The notes under the pieces are model-generated. The model did not search any database and was not told where the DNA came from. It saw nothing but the letters and a program-made list of their open reading frames with translations. 64,000 nucleotides of DNA from Hoplostethus atlanticus. Its lineage: Eukaryota; Chordata; Actinopteri; Trachichthyiformes; Trachichthyidae. The DNA is taken from contig JAXDDX010000163.1 of NCBI GenBank assembly GCA_034670405.1, positions 426,001 through 490,000 of the forward strand. The letters are read 5' to 3'. The position numbers and the translations under genes were made by a program. Shown piece by piece: positions 34,358-44,140 of the stretch; the first letter of the stretch is position 1; every line of letters starts with the position of its first letter.

Positions 34358-34875
34358 TGTCATGGATCCTGGCAGCAGTTCTCCCTCAGTCTGTCTCCCT
34401 GTCTCCGCCCACCGACCCAGTTTCCCCTTCCTGCTTGTCACCTGTTCCTGCCCAGCCTATCAGAGGATTCACTCAATTCCAGCCTCCACACCTGAATGCA
34501 ATCTGTAATCGGCATTTAGTATAAGTAGAGACCTGTTCCTGCAATTCCTTGCCAGAACGTTTTAGCTAGCCTAGACAGAATAGCCTGAGTATCAGACCTG
34601 TTATTTGCCAAACTGCTTTTGAACCTGTGCCTGTTTTCCGACCAGCCTTTTGCCTGCTCCCTACTGATCCTGTCTGCCTGATCTCGACTCCGGCCTGCTT
34701 TCTCCTGACTGCGTTTTTGCCTGCTGCTTTTGGTACCTCAGCCCTGTTGCCTGTTTGGTATTCACCTGGACTGTCTTGACTACGTTTTTGGTTCTCACAC
34801 TAATAAATTGGTGTTGAACTTTTACTAGCGTGTCTGTTCGTCTCAGCGTGTGAGTCCCGGCCTGTTGGCCTGACA
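34358..34875 (+). mobile_element. Solo LTR, Gypsy-type
   Basis: A 518-bp unit begins TGTCATGGATCC and ends GGCCTGACA. It is flanked on both sides by the same 5-bp sequence AGTGT (34,353-34,357 and 34,876-34,880). TG...CA ends plus a 5-bp target duplication identify an LTR retrotransposon insertion reduced to a solo LTR by recombination between its two LTRs. A TATA-like agtataagtagag lies at about 34,518, and an AATAAA signal at about 34,803 is followed by ~70 nt to the end, so transcription reads on the plus strand. The Gypsy/Ty3 assignment rests on overall resemblance to fish LTRs from memory. The perfect duplication suggests fairly recent insertion. Confidence 0.85.
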
Positions 34876-34880
34876 AGTGT

Positions 34881-35496
34881 TGCCTTTTCATGGAGACGGC
34901 GTGCCTAAGATGGATAGCTAATGGACTGAAGCTGATGTTGAGATGGCTGCATAATTCATAATATTCATTTAAATTTTTTATTATAACTTATAATGTCTGT
35001 GCAGAAATGACAAAAACACACTTTTGACTTTATATGAATTTTGTCCTTTTATCAGCTAATGTTGGGTGGGCCATATCCAAACATTCAAGTATAATTCTTC
35101 CAACAATTCACAATCAATAATGCATACTCTTTATATTCTATTCTTAATCATGCACTGTCCTTTTTAGCTGAATGTCAATTTTATCTTAACTTTTTTTCCA
35201 ATGTCCATAAATGTCTGATAGCACACATAGCTCTTTGTGATGCAAAAGGCTTGGCCAATTCTAGACACTTTCAGTTAGTGTTTGCTTGGTTTCATACCTT
35301 CCTTCCAGCCCTTCACAATGTGACAAATAGCTGTAGGAATTTCAGGCTGTGCACTTGCCGCTGCCCTTGCGACCTCAGCTCATCCTTACAGTTTTAATGG
35401 AGATACAAACAAGAGATGATCATAGTAAAGCCCAAAATTGAAGTGAAGATGTTGCATCTCCTTGTTAATATCAATCTGTCTTTCTATCTAGCTATG
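34881..35496. other. No gene; anonymous DNA
   Basis: Nothing recognised. Confidence 0.5.
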
Positions 35497-35565
35497 TAGT
35501 GCCTTGCAAAGGTATTCAGACCTTTTGGGTTTTTTTTGCACATTTTGTTGTGCTAGTTATATCAA
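35497..35565. mobile_element. Tc1/mariner terminal fragment
   Basis: The phrase tagtgccttgcaaaggtatt and the following T-rich cacattttgttgtg match the terminal repeat type of a common fish Tc1-like family. No second terminus or transposase is found nearby, so it is a stub. Confidence 0.55.
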
Positions 35566-37598
35566 AATGCATTTATTCAGGATTTTTAGTCTGAGTTCAG
35601 TAGTTCAGATGAGTACAGACATCACCTGAGTTTATAAGCTTATGCAGGGGCACATATTCGTGATACTGTACTAAGTAAGATGCATCGGGTGAGGGGCCCA
35701 TATTGTCAGAGCCTAGAATGTATCACACCTGTTCTTATGCAAGTATTAGGATTGTATTATCCATTGCAATGAATAGAAATGGCTGTGCACTTGTTCGGTA
35801 GTAGTATTAAATTCTGCATGATCAATGATTTTTGGAGCCTTTCTAATGCTTTATGATAAGCCACACGGTCTTCATGGGGGCGGGTTGAGTTGCTCTGCAC
35901 ATTTAACACGTTAAAAGCTTGGTGGGTGGGATTTTTACTACATTTCTCATGTTTCACATTCACATTATTCCATGCAATTATTTCATGTAGACTTGTCATC
36001 TACACTAATAGGAGACATCTCGGCCATAAACTAGGACAAAAACAGTGTATTAGGAGTAAAACGGCTATTTTGATTGTAATGTAATACAAGGCCATATAAA
36101 TATATGTCTCCTAATGGCATTCCCAGAGCTATTTTTAATTCTATAGACTTGCAATGTAATAGTAGCTATGAGATATAATTCCATGTCTGTGGCTAAATTG
36201 GGTGGAGGGTGAAGGAAAATCATTTTGCTCCCACCCTAATGTCTTCGAATATAATAGCCTATTAGATTCCTGCTTTATAGCAGGGATGCTGCAGTACTTA
36301 CACCAAACTGTCTCTAACCACCCTAGGTTATTCAGCCTTGGAAACCTAATGAGAACAATGACCTTGTGTTCCATTTGGATGGATGGATAGTCTGTCTCTT
36401 TCTTTTTGTCTCTCTCTTTCAGTACCTCCATCTTTAAGAATTTCCTCCATTCCTTTTTTTTTTATTCCCCCTCTCATTTCATCCTTTCAGCTCTGTTTCT
36501 ATCTCTCTCTGTCCCTCCCTTATTCTTTCTCTCTTTCTGGTATATTCCATTGGGCTCTGCACAGGCATCCTAAATACAATTACAGTCCACAGCTCAATGG
36601 AGAGGAGGGATCCTCAGGGATCCTTGAAAACAGGAAATGGTCAGGAGGGTTAGACTGAGGAGGGAATGGCAAATCCCTAATTCAATTGGCTGAACCTTGG
36701 CAACAAGCCCCCGGCGACTCTTACTGTGGAATCAGTAGAATCAAACAATGCGGCTCAAGCCACAAGAGAGATTTTCATCCACACTAGCAAATACACACAA
36801 CACACACACAAACACACACATCTAATTTTCCCTTTCTTGAGCATTGTGACTTCCTTTTCTTTTTATACTCCAATTCCCCTTCTGTCATCATCCCACAATA
36901 CTTGTTGATATTGACCACTGAATACTATTAGTCTCTATTATTCCTTTTATGGATTCAGCTCAAGGTTCTGTGCGTTGTTGTAAACTGTTCAGGTAACCTA
37001 CTGGATAGCTCGATCAATAACCACTCTGTTATGAATCAGTGATGACCTCCAAAGGGTTTACTTTTTGGAAATGATATGTTTGCTACAAGCGTGTATTTGT
37101 GTGTTAACACAGACGCATGAGAGTATAAATTATTGCATGGCAGAAGCAATAGAAAATTCAATAAGTAACATCAATGGATCTCTTAATCTGAACTCTAGGG
37201 CTCCAGTGATAACCCTGAGAAAAGGCCAACCAGTGTGCGTACACACGTGTATTAATAGCTATGGTCTTGCAGCAACAATACAGAACCCATTTTAAGATCA
37301 TCTGTGCATTGCGTTGTATTGTAAAGGTTGTAAGGTCGACTCAGTCCTCCTTATCAGTTATTCATTTACTACATATAAAAGGAATGGGGGCGAGACTTCC
37401 TCCAAAGTACTGCAGGATACAAATTGTACAACATGGGGAACAAAGGAGGAAATGGAATAAAAATCATGGGGTTTGTACACTGGGAAAAAAAAAATCAATC
37501 TGTTTTTTTCTCACTGAAAAGCCCTGCATCATGTATTTCCAATCTAAACACTTGAACAGAAGGAACTTGTTACTTGCCGAGACGTATTGAATACTTAC
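35566..37598. other. No gene; pyrimidine-rich stretch
   Basis: Contains a pyrimidine-rich run at about 36,395-36,540 and a short CA run at 36,796-36,821. No domain recognised. Confidence 0.5.
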
Positions 37599-37662
37599 CT
37601 TATTTGCCAATTTGTGCTGTTTAACTGGATTGTTTTGCAAGCCGCTCCTAGCCTGTCTATCT
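37599..37662 (-). CDS. Weak exon-like segment with strong donor
   Basis: On the minus strand a consensus AAATAAG|GTAAGTATT donor (intron from 37,598) follows a continuously open frame (DRQARSGLQNNPVKQHKLAN). The upstream acceptor (tttcacctag) is mediocre and the 5' limit is uncertain. The protein is not recognised. Confidence 0.15.
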
Positions 37663-38284
37663 CTAGGTGAAACTGTTGCATTTGTCTTCAAGTTAGTTAT
37701 AACAATCAGTTGATTATTTGTTGAACACACCAGCATGAAGAATAGGATCTCATGGACAGATGATGTGCTTTGATTCTAGGAGTATTTGCAGAGGCTATGC
37801 ATCATCATTGAATGTTGACTGGATGGTTGTTGACGCAGCAAGTGCACACTTATTCAAAATGATCAAAAAGCTTTATTTGCATCTTGTCAATAACCCTTTG
37901 GCATGTCAACGTAAGAGTCAATCGCAAGAAAATATTTGTACTCACCCATTTACACATGAATAATCTTTACACATATGGCCTAAACCAGACGGTTGTATTC
38001 CCCCGATGAACAGAATTGGCATCAGACCCCAACATATATTATCTGCTTGGCACTACTATGGATGGATGCTTGGCACACAAACACTTGTGAAGTACAAACA
38101 CAGAATGTGGTCCTACTCCACCTTGACTGATGGCCCCTACCATCCCAATTGCCTGCCCCCCCCAAAACAAGCTGGGGTGGGGAGGTGGGGCTTGTAGAAG
38201 CTTTCCAGGGGCTATCTTCCATTCCTGAAAAACAGCAGCTCTGTACGTAAGCAACATGATTCTGGAGTATTGATTTTCCTCCTA
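37663..38284. other. No gene; anonymous DNA
   Basis: Nothing recognised. Confidence 0.5.
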
Positions 38285-38317
38285 ACACACACACGCACAC
38301 GCACACACACACACACA
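38285..38317. repeat. (AC)n microsatellite with CG interruptions
   Basis: AC units with two CG interruptions. Confidence 0.95.
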
Positions 38318-38724
38318 GCACATTTTTCTGTCCAACAAAATGCCAGCCTGTTCCTGATATTCTAGTGTTATGTCTTTCCCTTGCTGCCTTCTGTCCTTCT
38401 CTCCTACTTCCTCTCTTATATTTATCTTACATTTTCTTGTCACCTCTACTGTTCTGCTGCTGCTTCTTTTCTTTGCATCATATCATCTCCCTTTCTCTGC
38501 TCTCCCTCATCTCCACCTAATCCTCCTCCTCCCCTCCTCTCCTTAGCCCACTCTCTCTGATGTGTTTGCCGCCGTTGCTCTAATGCTTATGTGAATGGCA
38601 GTATTACGCCCCATACCCTCACTGATAATTGGAACAAAGTGGGAGATCGATGCAGAGGGCACACATACATGCACACTGACACACATACACACACACAACA
38701 ATATAAACAATCACATAGTCCTAG

Positions 38725-38725
<1 letters not shown>
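38318..38725. other. No gene; pyrimidine-rich stretch
   Basis: The plus strand at 38,366-38,550 is strongly pyrimidine-biased (ctcctcctcctcccctcctc type sequence). No coding signal. Confidence 0.5.

Positions 38726-38757
<32 letters not shown>
38726..38757. repeat. (CA)n microsatellite
   Basis: About 16 CA units. A run of T follows at 38,865-38,878. Confidence 0.95.
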
Positions 38758-38759
<2 letters not shown>

Positions 38760-39839
38760 CACACAGTCTACCACAACACTGGAATCAATAGAGAGAAGAT
38801 TTTTCTCTGAATTTACATTGCATACTCTGCAAAACTCTCCTCGGGCTCTTTTCCATAATTTTGATTTTTTTTTTTTTTCTTTTTCCAAATAAGAACTAAT
38901 TAGAAAACACAAGTATTTTTTCTTTGTATTTTCTGCCTCTTCGTGTGTCCTTGGTGCTGGCACTTGGTTCTTCCTCAAAGCTGAGCAGCTTGTTGAAATT
39001 CTAACCATCCACTGTCCTGTGAAACTTAGTGCTTACCTGATATATTAACCCTTAGTCTCTCACTTCCTGTAGCACTGTACTGTAGAAACATGCATTCTAT
39101 ATACAGGTCACATCACGTCATTGTCAGGTGAAAATCTCCAAAATGTCCAATTTCAGGAACTAAGAGAAACAGCCTTGTTTTTAGCTTGACCACCATGAAT
39201 TATTAAGTTTTATCCAATGGGCTTTGAAAGGGTCAGAGAAATCACATGAAAACCATCATGAAAATTGGAGTGACAAGGTTTTCACGGGACAACAGCGATC
39301 AGTTCTCTGAACATCACTGCTCTCACTCAACTGTAATGGGTTGAGGGGTCACGTTTGTATTTTGTCTCCATGTCGATTTATATTCCTGTGTGTGTGTACT
39401 CCATTAAATAAATGTCTTGTCTTTTCCAGAGGTTCTCTGAGCTCTGAGGGGAGGAAAGAGCAGCCAACTGAGACTAACAGGCAGGTCTAAATGGAAGTAT
39501 GGGGGTGCAGGGGGTCCTACATGCTGGTTTAAACAAGAAAGCTGTTTGATCATGGTCCCTAGCTCTCTTGCTTGCAGGACAATAGCACTACAAATGTCAG
39601 TAGACGGTCAGAGTGTTTGTCTATCCACAGGTTATTTTTCTGCTCAGTGATGGAGAACCACAAGAGTTCTGATCATTTACACTCTGTCTGAAATATCTGA
39701 AAGCCAAATCTCCAGTATGCAGCAATTAAGTAGACTGGGTGTTTTGAAGCGACTGCAACCTAACCACCTTTCACTTTTTGTATGTGTAAGTGTGTGTGGG
39801 CGCTTACATAGAAGCCTTTGATTTTATGTGTGGGTTTGA
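38758..39839. other. No gene; one weak exon-like segment
   Basis: On the minus strand 39,079-39,037 is a 43-nt stretch between a tttctacag acceptor and a TCAG|GTAAGC donor, open in one frame (YSATGSERLRVNIS). This is likely a chance match. The rest is anonymous. Confidence 0.45.

Positions 39840-39884
<45 letters not shown>
39840..39884. repeat. (GT)n microsatellite
   Basis: About 22 uninterrupted GT units. Confidence 0.95.
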
Positions 39885-39885
<1 letters not shown>

Positions 39886-40096
39886 ACGCATGTGTGTATT
39901 TGTGTGCATTTGTGTGAAATTAAAGACCGTTGTGTTTCTATTTGAGACCTTCTCACCTAGAGTTCATTAGAATTGGCCTGAATCAGAAGATTACTTTTTA
40001 CTTTCTGGTTTGTATTTGCTAGTTGAAAAGGGAGCTATACTTTTTGAACACAGTAATAGGCTTGTAGAGGTCAGCTGAATCATTTTTCAACCCTTG

Positions 40097-40272
40097 GTGT
40101 CCGCAGTAGCTTTGAGGTCAGTAAAGTAGGCTTGTGACTGGAGGGTTTGAATCCCTGGCTGAGAAAGTTGAGCAGCTCCCATGTGTGAAGCTGTATGAGT
40201 GTGAAGCTGGGCCTAGCTGTAAAACAGCATCCATGCTCAGTTGTTCTTTCCTGAATAAATAACAATTAAAGA
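40097..40272 (+). repeat. tRNA-derived SINE, copy C
   Basis: This is the most complete SINE copy. It has an A-box-like region (gtccgcagtagctttgaggt), a near-perfect pol III B box (gggtttgaatccc at about 40,145), a body with tgagtgtgaagct, and a tail (cctgaataaataac). The tRNA-like promoter spacing supports a tRNA origin. It shares its body and tail with the copies at 55 and 4,858. Confidence 0.65.
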
Positions 40273-40289
40273 AACTACAGGGCAGTCAA

Positions 40290-40336
40290 TAAAAAAGAAC
40301 ATGCATGCCCAGCCAACCTTCTCTGTATAAATTAAG
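40290..40336 (+). repeat. SINE 3' tail fragment, copy D
   Basis: aaaagaacatgcatgccca, followed by ccaacctt and a tataaatta-like end, matches the 3' part of the SINE at 55-225 (aaaagagcatgcatgctgag, caacctt, gaatcaat). It lies 18 bp beyond copy C, giving two SINE tails in tandem. Confidence 0.5.
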
Positions 40337-40829
40337 TAAAAACAACTTAATTTTCAAGCTAAAAAAAAAGCTTGTTAAAATGTTGCTGTTTTTTTACAAT
40401 TCTGTCAGTCACTCCGTACTTGATTATGCATGCAATCTGCTACGCCATTTGTTTGCTTCGTTTTATGAAGTTATTTGGCTGTTTCCAACAAAACATTCAG
40501 AGAGGCGTAGGAAATTTAACTTACATTAAATGCCTGATTTCCTACCTGTTCTCCTGTGTGAGCTGACTTCAAACAAACACTTAAGGGTTCACTTGGAAAC
40601 AACACAAGATCAGCTCTCTCAGGTGGACCGGAGCACAACTGTTCAGTGCACACCTGCGTTCGACTGCACCAAACAAGGCAGGTATTACAGCTACTAGCAT
40701 AAAAAAAAAAAACTCATCTTGTTTTCTTGATTCTAGACTTGCTCTCTTTTTTCTCAACACCCCAAACGTTCCTCTCCCACCATCACACAAATCCTGCAAT
40801 AGTTTTATTGAGTGGGTTTGTGTCAAGGA

Positions 40830-40830
<1 letters not shown>

Positions 40831-40862
<32 letters not shown>

Positions 40863-40924
40863 CAGACAAGCAAAAGAGAAAAATACATGAACATAGTGCG
40901 CGAGCGTGTGTGTGTGTGTGTGTG
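40831..40924. repeat. Two (GT)n tracts
   Basis: A 12-unit GT run (40,831-40,854) followed by a GA-rich linker and a second GT run (40,905-40,924). Confidence 0.9.
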
Positions 40925-41825
40925 CGTCTGTTTATGTGTCTGATTTACATCGTTGATAATTGATACAGACTTCCATTATTTATAACTGTAATTAGAATTT
41001 TCCTCCCCTTCGCGCACAATTACTCTCCTATTACGACACCACAGACATCATAAGGTGTCTAGACTAACTGCACTATCAGCATGTCTGCTCCAGGCTTTGT
41101 TCATGTTATCTCTCTCACACACATACACACCCACATGTACTTACACACTTGTATGGGCACACATAAGTCATTATCAGCCTGTTATGAGTCTCGTCATATT
41201 AGCACGTGTCACATCAAATTCAACCTTGATTAACTGTCCTGCACTTAAAGCCCTTTATGTGTCTAGAATTAAATGGTTTTGCAGACAAATATAAAAGGGC
41301 GAAATATACGAATATATGGTGAATATACTAGTTGTTGGACTAGTGAAATACCATGAAGTTGTTTTTGAAGAAGAATAACAATCAGATTTTCGGAGAGAGA
41401 ATTAAAGCACTTTCACTGTTAAGAAGCTACTCGGTGTAGGGGTTTTGTTATTGCAGTACTAATAAAAAATCATCTTGTTTATGCATTGTTCATATTTTTT
41501 TCTCATTTCTATCACTCAAATATGAAATCTGATTGCTTTATATGGTCTCAACTTCATAAATTGGCAGGAAAAAGGCTAATCTCTTGCCTTCAGCAAGTGG
41601 AGTATTATTATCTGACAGTCTGTTAGGAGGTGCAGAGTGGCCTCAAACTTCCTTTTACTAGAGAAAAAGCCTTGGAGGAATAATCATAGTTATTGACCTG
41701 AAATTATGGGAACTTGCCAAAAATAGGAAGCCAAAAAAATCTAAATCAAGGTGTGGGAAAACATTAGGTGCATCTTGCACCAATGGAAATGAAACACCTT
41801 TGCTAGCTGTCTTTCTGCAACTAAC
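40925..41825. other. No gene; anonymous DNA
   Basis: The block 41,500-41,720 is free of simple repeats, but no conservation evidence is available. Confidence 0.45.
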
Positions 41826-41970
41826 GCCGGGTTCACACCGGACACGGAAGCGCCGCGAATGGCCGCGATCGCGCGAGCAGGGGCTTGGTTGTTCACACCA
41901 GACGCGTCAGTCCGCACCTGCCGGTCCGCGCCGGTCACCAAGATTCTGATCTCCGCTGGTTTTCAATGTA
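41826..41970. repeat. GC-rich interspersed repeat fragment
   Basis: A sharply GC- and CpG-rich patch (gccgggttcacaccggacac, then gccgcgatcgcgcgagc) sits in AT-rich surroundings. The gttcacaccgga / gttcacaccaga phrase occurs twice (41,828 and 41,891). I associate this opening with the ends of fish DNA transposons, but the family is not identified. Confidence 0.45.
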
Positions 41971-41988
41971 GGGGTTTGGTGTTTCTTT

Positions 41989-42013
41989 CTCTCTCTCTCT
42001 CTCTCTCTCTCTC
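41989..42013. repeat. (TC)n microsatellite
   Basis: About 12 TC units. Confidence 0.95.
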
Positions 42014-42178
42014 CTCTCCAAGCAACCCATAGTAAGGTGTGCAGAGGTCACAGTGCCCTGGAAACAGTTGTCACAACATATTCCTGTCACTCTACAATGA
42101 TCATTTGAGACAGAGAAGTGACAGTTGAAGAAACAAGACCCAGGAAGTGAGCTAGTTTTTTTTTTTTTAAACCTTTAG

Positions 42179-42979
42179 AATAGAGCGCAACAGTGACCGC
42201 GCACTTTTTTTACGGCTCTGGTTCCGGAAGTAAATTTCCCATTCATTTACTCCATAGACATTTCAGAAAATCCTTATATAAAGAGTTTTAAGGCTGGAAC
42301 CAAGCCAACCAGCTAGACGATGAATCGTGACCATAAAACATTTGATTCTGAGCAAAAAAAAGATAGGAAAACAGGAAGAAAAGGCAAAGGTACAAGACTG
42401 TGTACATATGAAGTGAAGGAACTACTCATCCCATAAACCATTGCGAATTATACTTTTCCAAAAACTTCCAAACTAACGATAGTTTAGCGCGCTTCTTCTT
42501 GAATTTAACATTTGTCAATAGTATAGTGTTGATATTGTTGTTGTTTTGTGTGCGTATATATAGTGTTTCATATAGTATAGTGTAAAGTGTTGTCATCGAC
42601 ATGGTACAGTGAAAAGCAGCTAGCTATGTTACGTTAGTAGCTAACGTTAACGTTAGCTGACAAGACGTTCGCGGGTGCGGTAAACATTTCCATGGTAACA
42701 GCGAGCTCCACCAATCAGAGACGTCGCTGTTACACTTTAGGATTGTGGGTAGTGTAGTACTTCTCCATGACATCGCGAATAAAACATGTTTTTCTCAAAA
42801 CAAGGTTGATATCATACAGGACTTGTGGCTTCTACAGGAGCATACACTATCGTTTCACAATCTACTAGCTTGTGGTGAGTCTACATTGGATGGTTACGAC
42901 ATTATGGCTAATAATCAAAATCCCGATTCAGAATATGAATGGGATTTTCACTTCCGGAACCACACTGTTGAGCTCTATT
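42179..42979. mobile_element. ~800-bp MITE with long imperfect TIRs
   Basis: The left end (aatagagcgcaacagtg at 42,179-42,195, then tggttccggaag at 42,219-42,230 and tttcccattcat) is matched in reverse complement by the right end. There atgaatgggattttcacttc runs from 42,935, then ccggaacca, then cactgttgagctctatt to 42,979. The left arm has about 20 extra bases between the two blocks. No transposase frame exists inside, so it is non-autonomous. The interior holds a perfect 18-bp palindrome at 42,640-42,657. The target duplication could not be fixed, so the outer limits may be off by several bases. Confidence 0.65.
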
Positions 42980-43244
42980 GAGCATGAATGGATTCATTTT
43001 ATTTTACAAGGAAAGATATGGATTGCCTTGGAGGCATTATTAGGGCTGAAGAGAGTACAGCAGGAGTCATACCAGAGGGGAGTTGCAGTATGGGACACGG
43101 CTAAGGCTTGCACAAAGACCTGGGCAATGTCCCTGTTGTGGACGAGTCTGAGTCAACACGTTGCAGTGCGCAAACCTGCATCAGGTTGTGAGTGTGATGT
43201 GAGTTTTGCCTGACTGTTGTTTGTGTACAATCACTGCAAGATTT

Positions 43245-43760
43245 TTTGGTATTCTGAGCAGGAGTCATCATGATGTTGCCAGTGGTAATTGGATTGGATT
43301 TGCCAGGGAAGAATTGCAGCGAAGTCTTGTCAAAGTTGTGCTTGAGGTGGTGGGCAGACATCCAGGTGGAGATGTCAGCCAGGCAAGCAGAAATGTGCAC
43401 CTAAACCTGAGTGTCAGAGCATGGAGAATTGAGTGCTGTCGGCAGAGCAGTGGTAGGAGAAGTTATGACATGAGATGATAGAGACAAGAAGTCGAATGTG
43501 GAGAGAAAAGAGGGGGCGGCCCAGGACTGAGCCCTGGTGAACCCCAGTAGAGAGGCCATACAGTCAAAAGAAGCACTCCTTCCACAGTACCTAATAAATG
43601 TGTTCAGACAAATAGGAAGCCAACCATGAGAGTGCGGACCTAGCAAGGACCTTCTGGTGGTTGGTGGTGACGAAGGTGCCAAACGGTTATAGGAGCATGA
43701 GCATCTCTAGTGGCATAGTCTCGGTAGAATGGTCTGCCTTGAAGCCAGACTGGGTTTGTA
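43245..43760 (-). mobile_element. Decayed L2-like LINE RT fragment
   Basis: Read on the minus strand across frameshifts, the same RT region as at 17.47 kb can be followed. It opens with FKADHSTET near 43,740, then SWLASYL-like and GVHQGSVLG-like blocks. [14 protein letters not shown] follows near 43,440, then HISACLADISTWMSAHHLKH near 43,380-43,330 and FFPGKSNP. The catalytic YADD motif has decayed to SADS. Multiple stops and frameshifts make it an inactive, old copy. Confidence 0.75.
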
Positions 43761-43954
43761 TCCAGGTCCTACTATAAATTACACAAATTCAAAGTTAGCA
43801 ATTGGCTGCAAGTGCATTTCAAGTTTCAGCAAACAATTTGCACAGAAAGCTCTATTATATAAAGCAGATATATTTTGTGTTACTGATTTGTGTGTCAGAG
43901 GTTGTCTTTTCCCCGGTCTCTGCTTTTCCTGCCAACCTGGCTGGACCCAGCTCA

Positions 43955-44140
43955 ATTTATTACCTCTGCCAAGGAGGTTTTGTTTTTGGTTTGTCTGTCT
44001 GTCTGTGTGTCAGCGGGGTATCTCAAAAACATCTGAACGGATTTCCATGAAATTTGGTGGACAGATAGGCCTCGGGCCAAGGAACAATTGATTAGATTTT
44101 GGTGGTGATCCGGATCTGGGATTTCTGCCATTAGACGATT
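43955..44140 (+). repeat. Widespread CTCTGCCAAGGAGGTT-type repeat
   Basis: The phrases cctctgccaaggaggttttg, catctgaacggatttccatg, aaatttggtggacagatagg and attttggtggtgatccgga form a repeat I recall from many aquatic animal genomes. One frame gives ERISMKFGGQIGLGPRNN, so it may derive from a coding sequence, but I know of no assigned function. Boundaries are approximate. Confidence 0.6.

Noticed and set aside
39419-39487. Exon-like segment after cttttccag
   Set aside because: The only downstream donor (CAG|GTCTAA) is weak and the segment shows no recognisable coding text.
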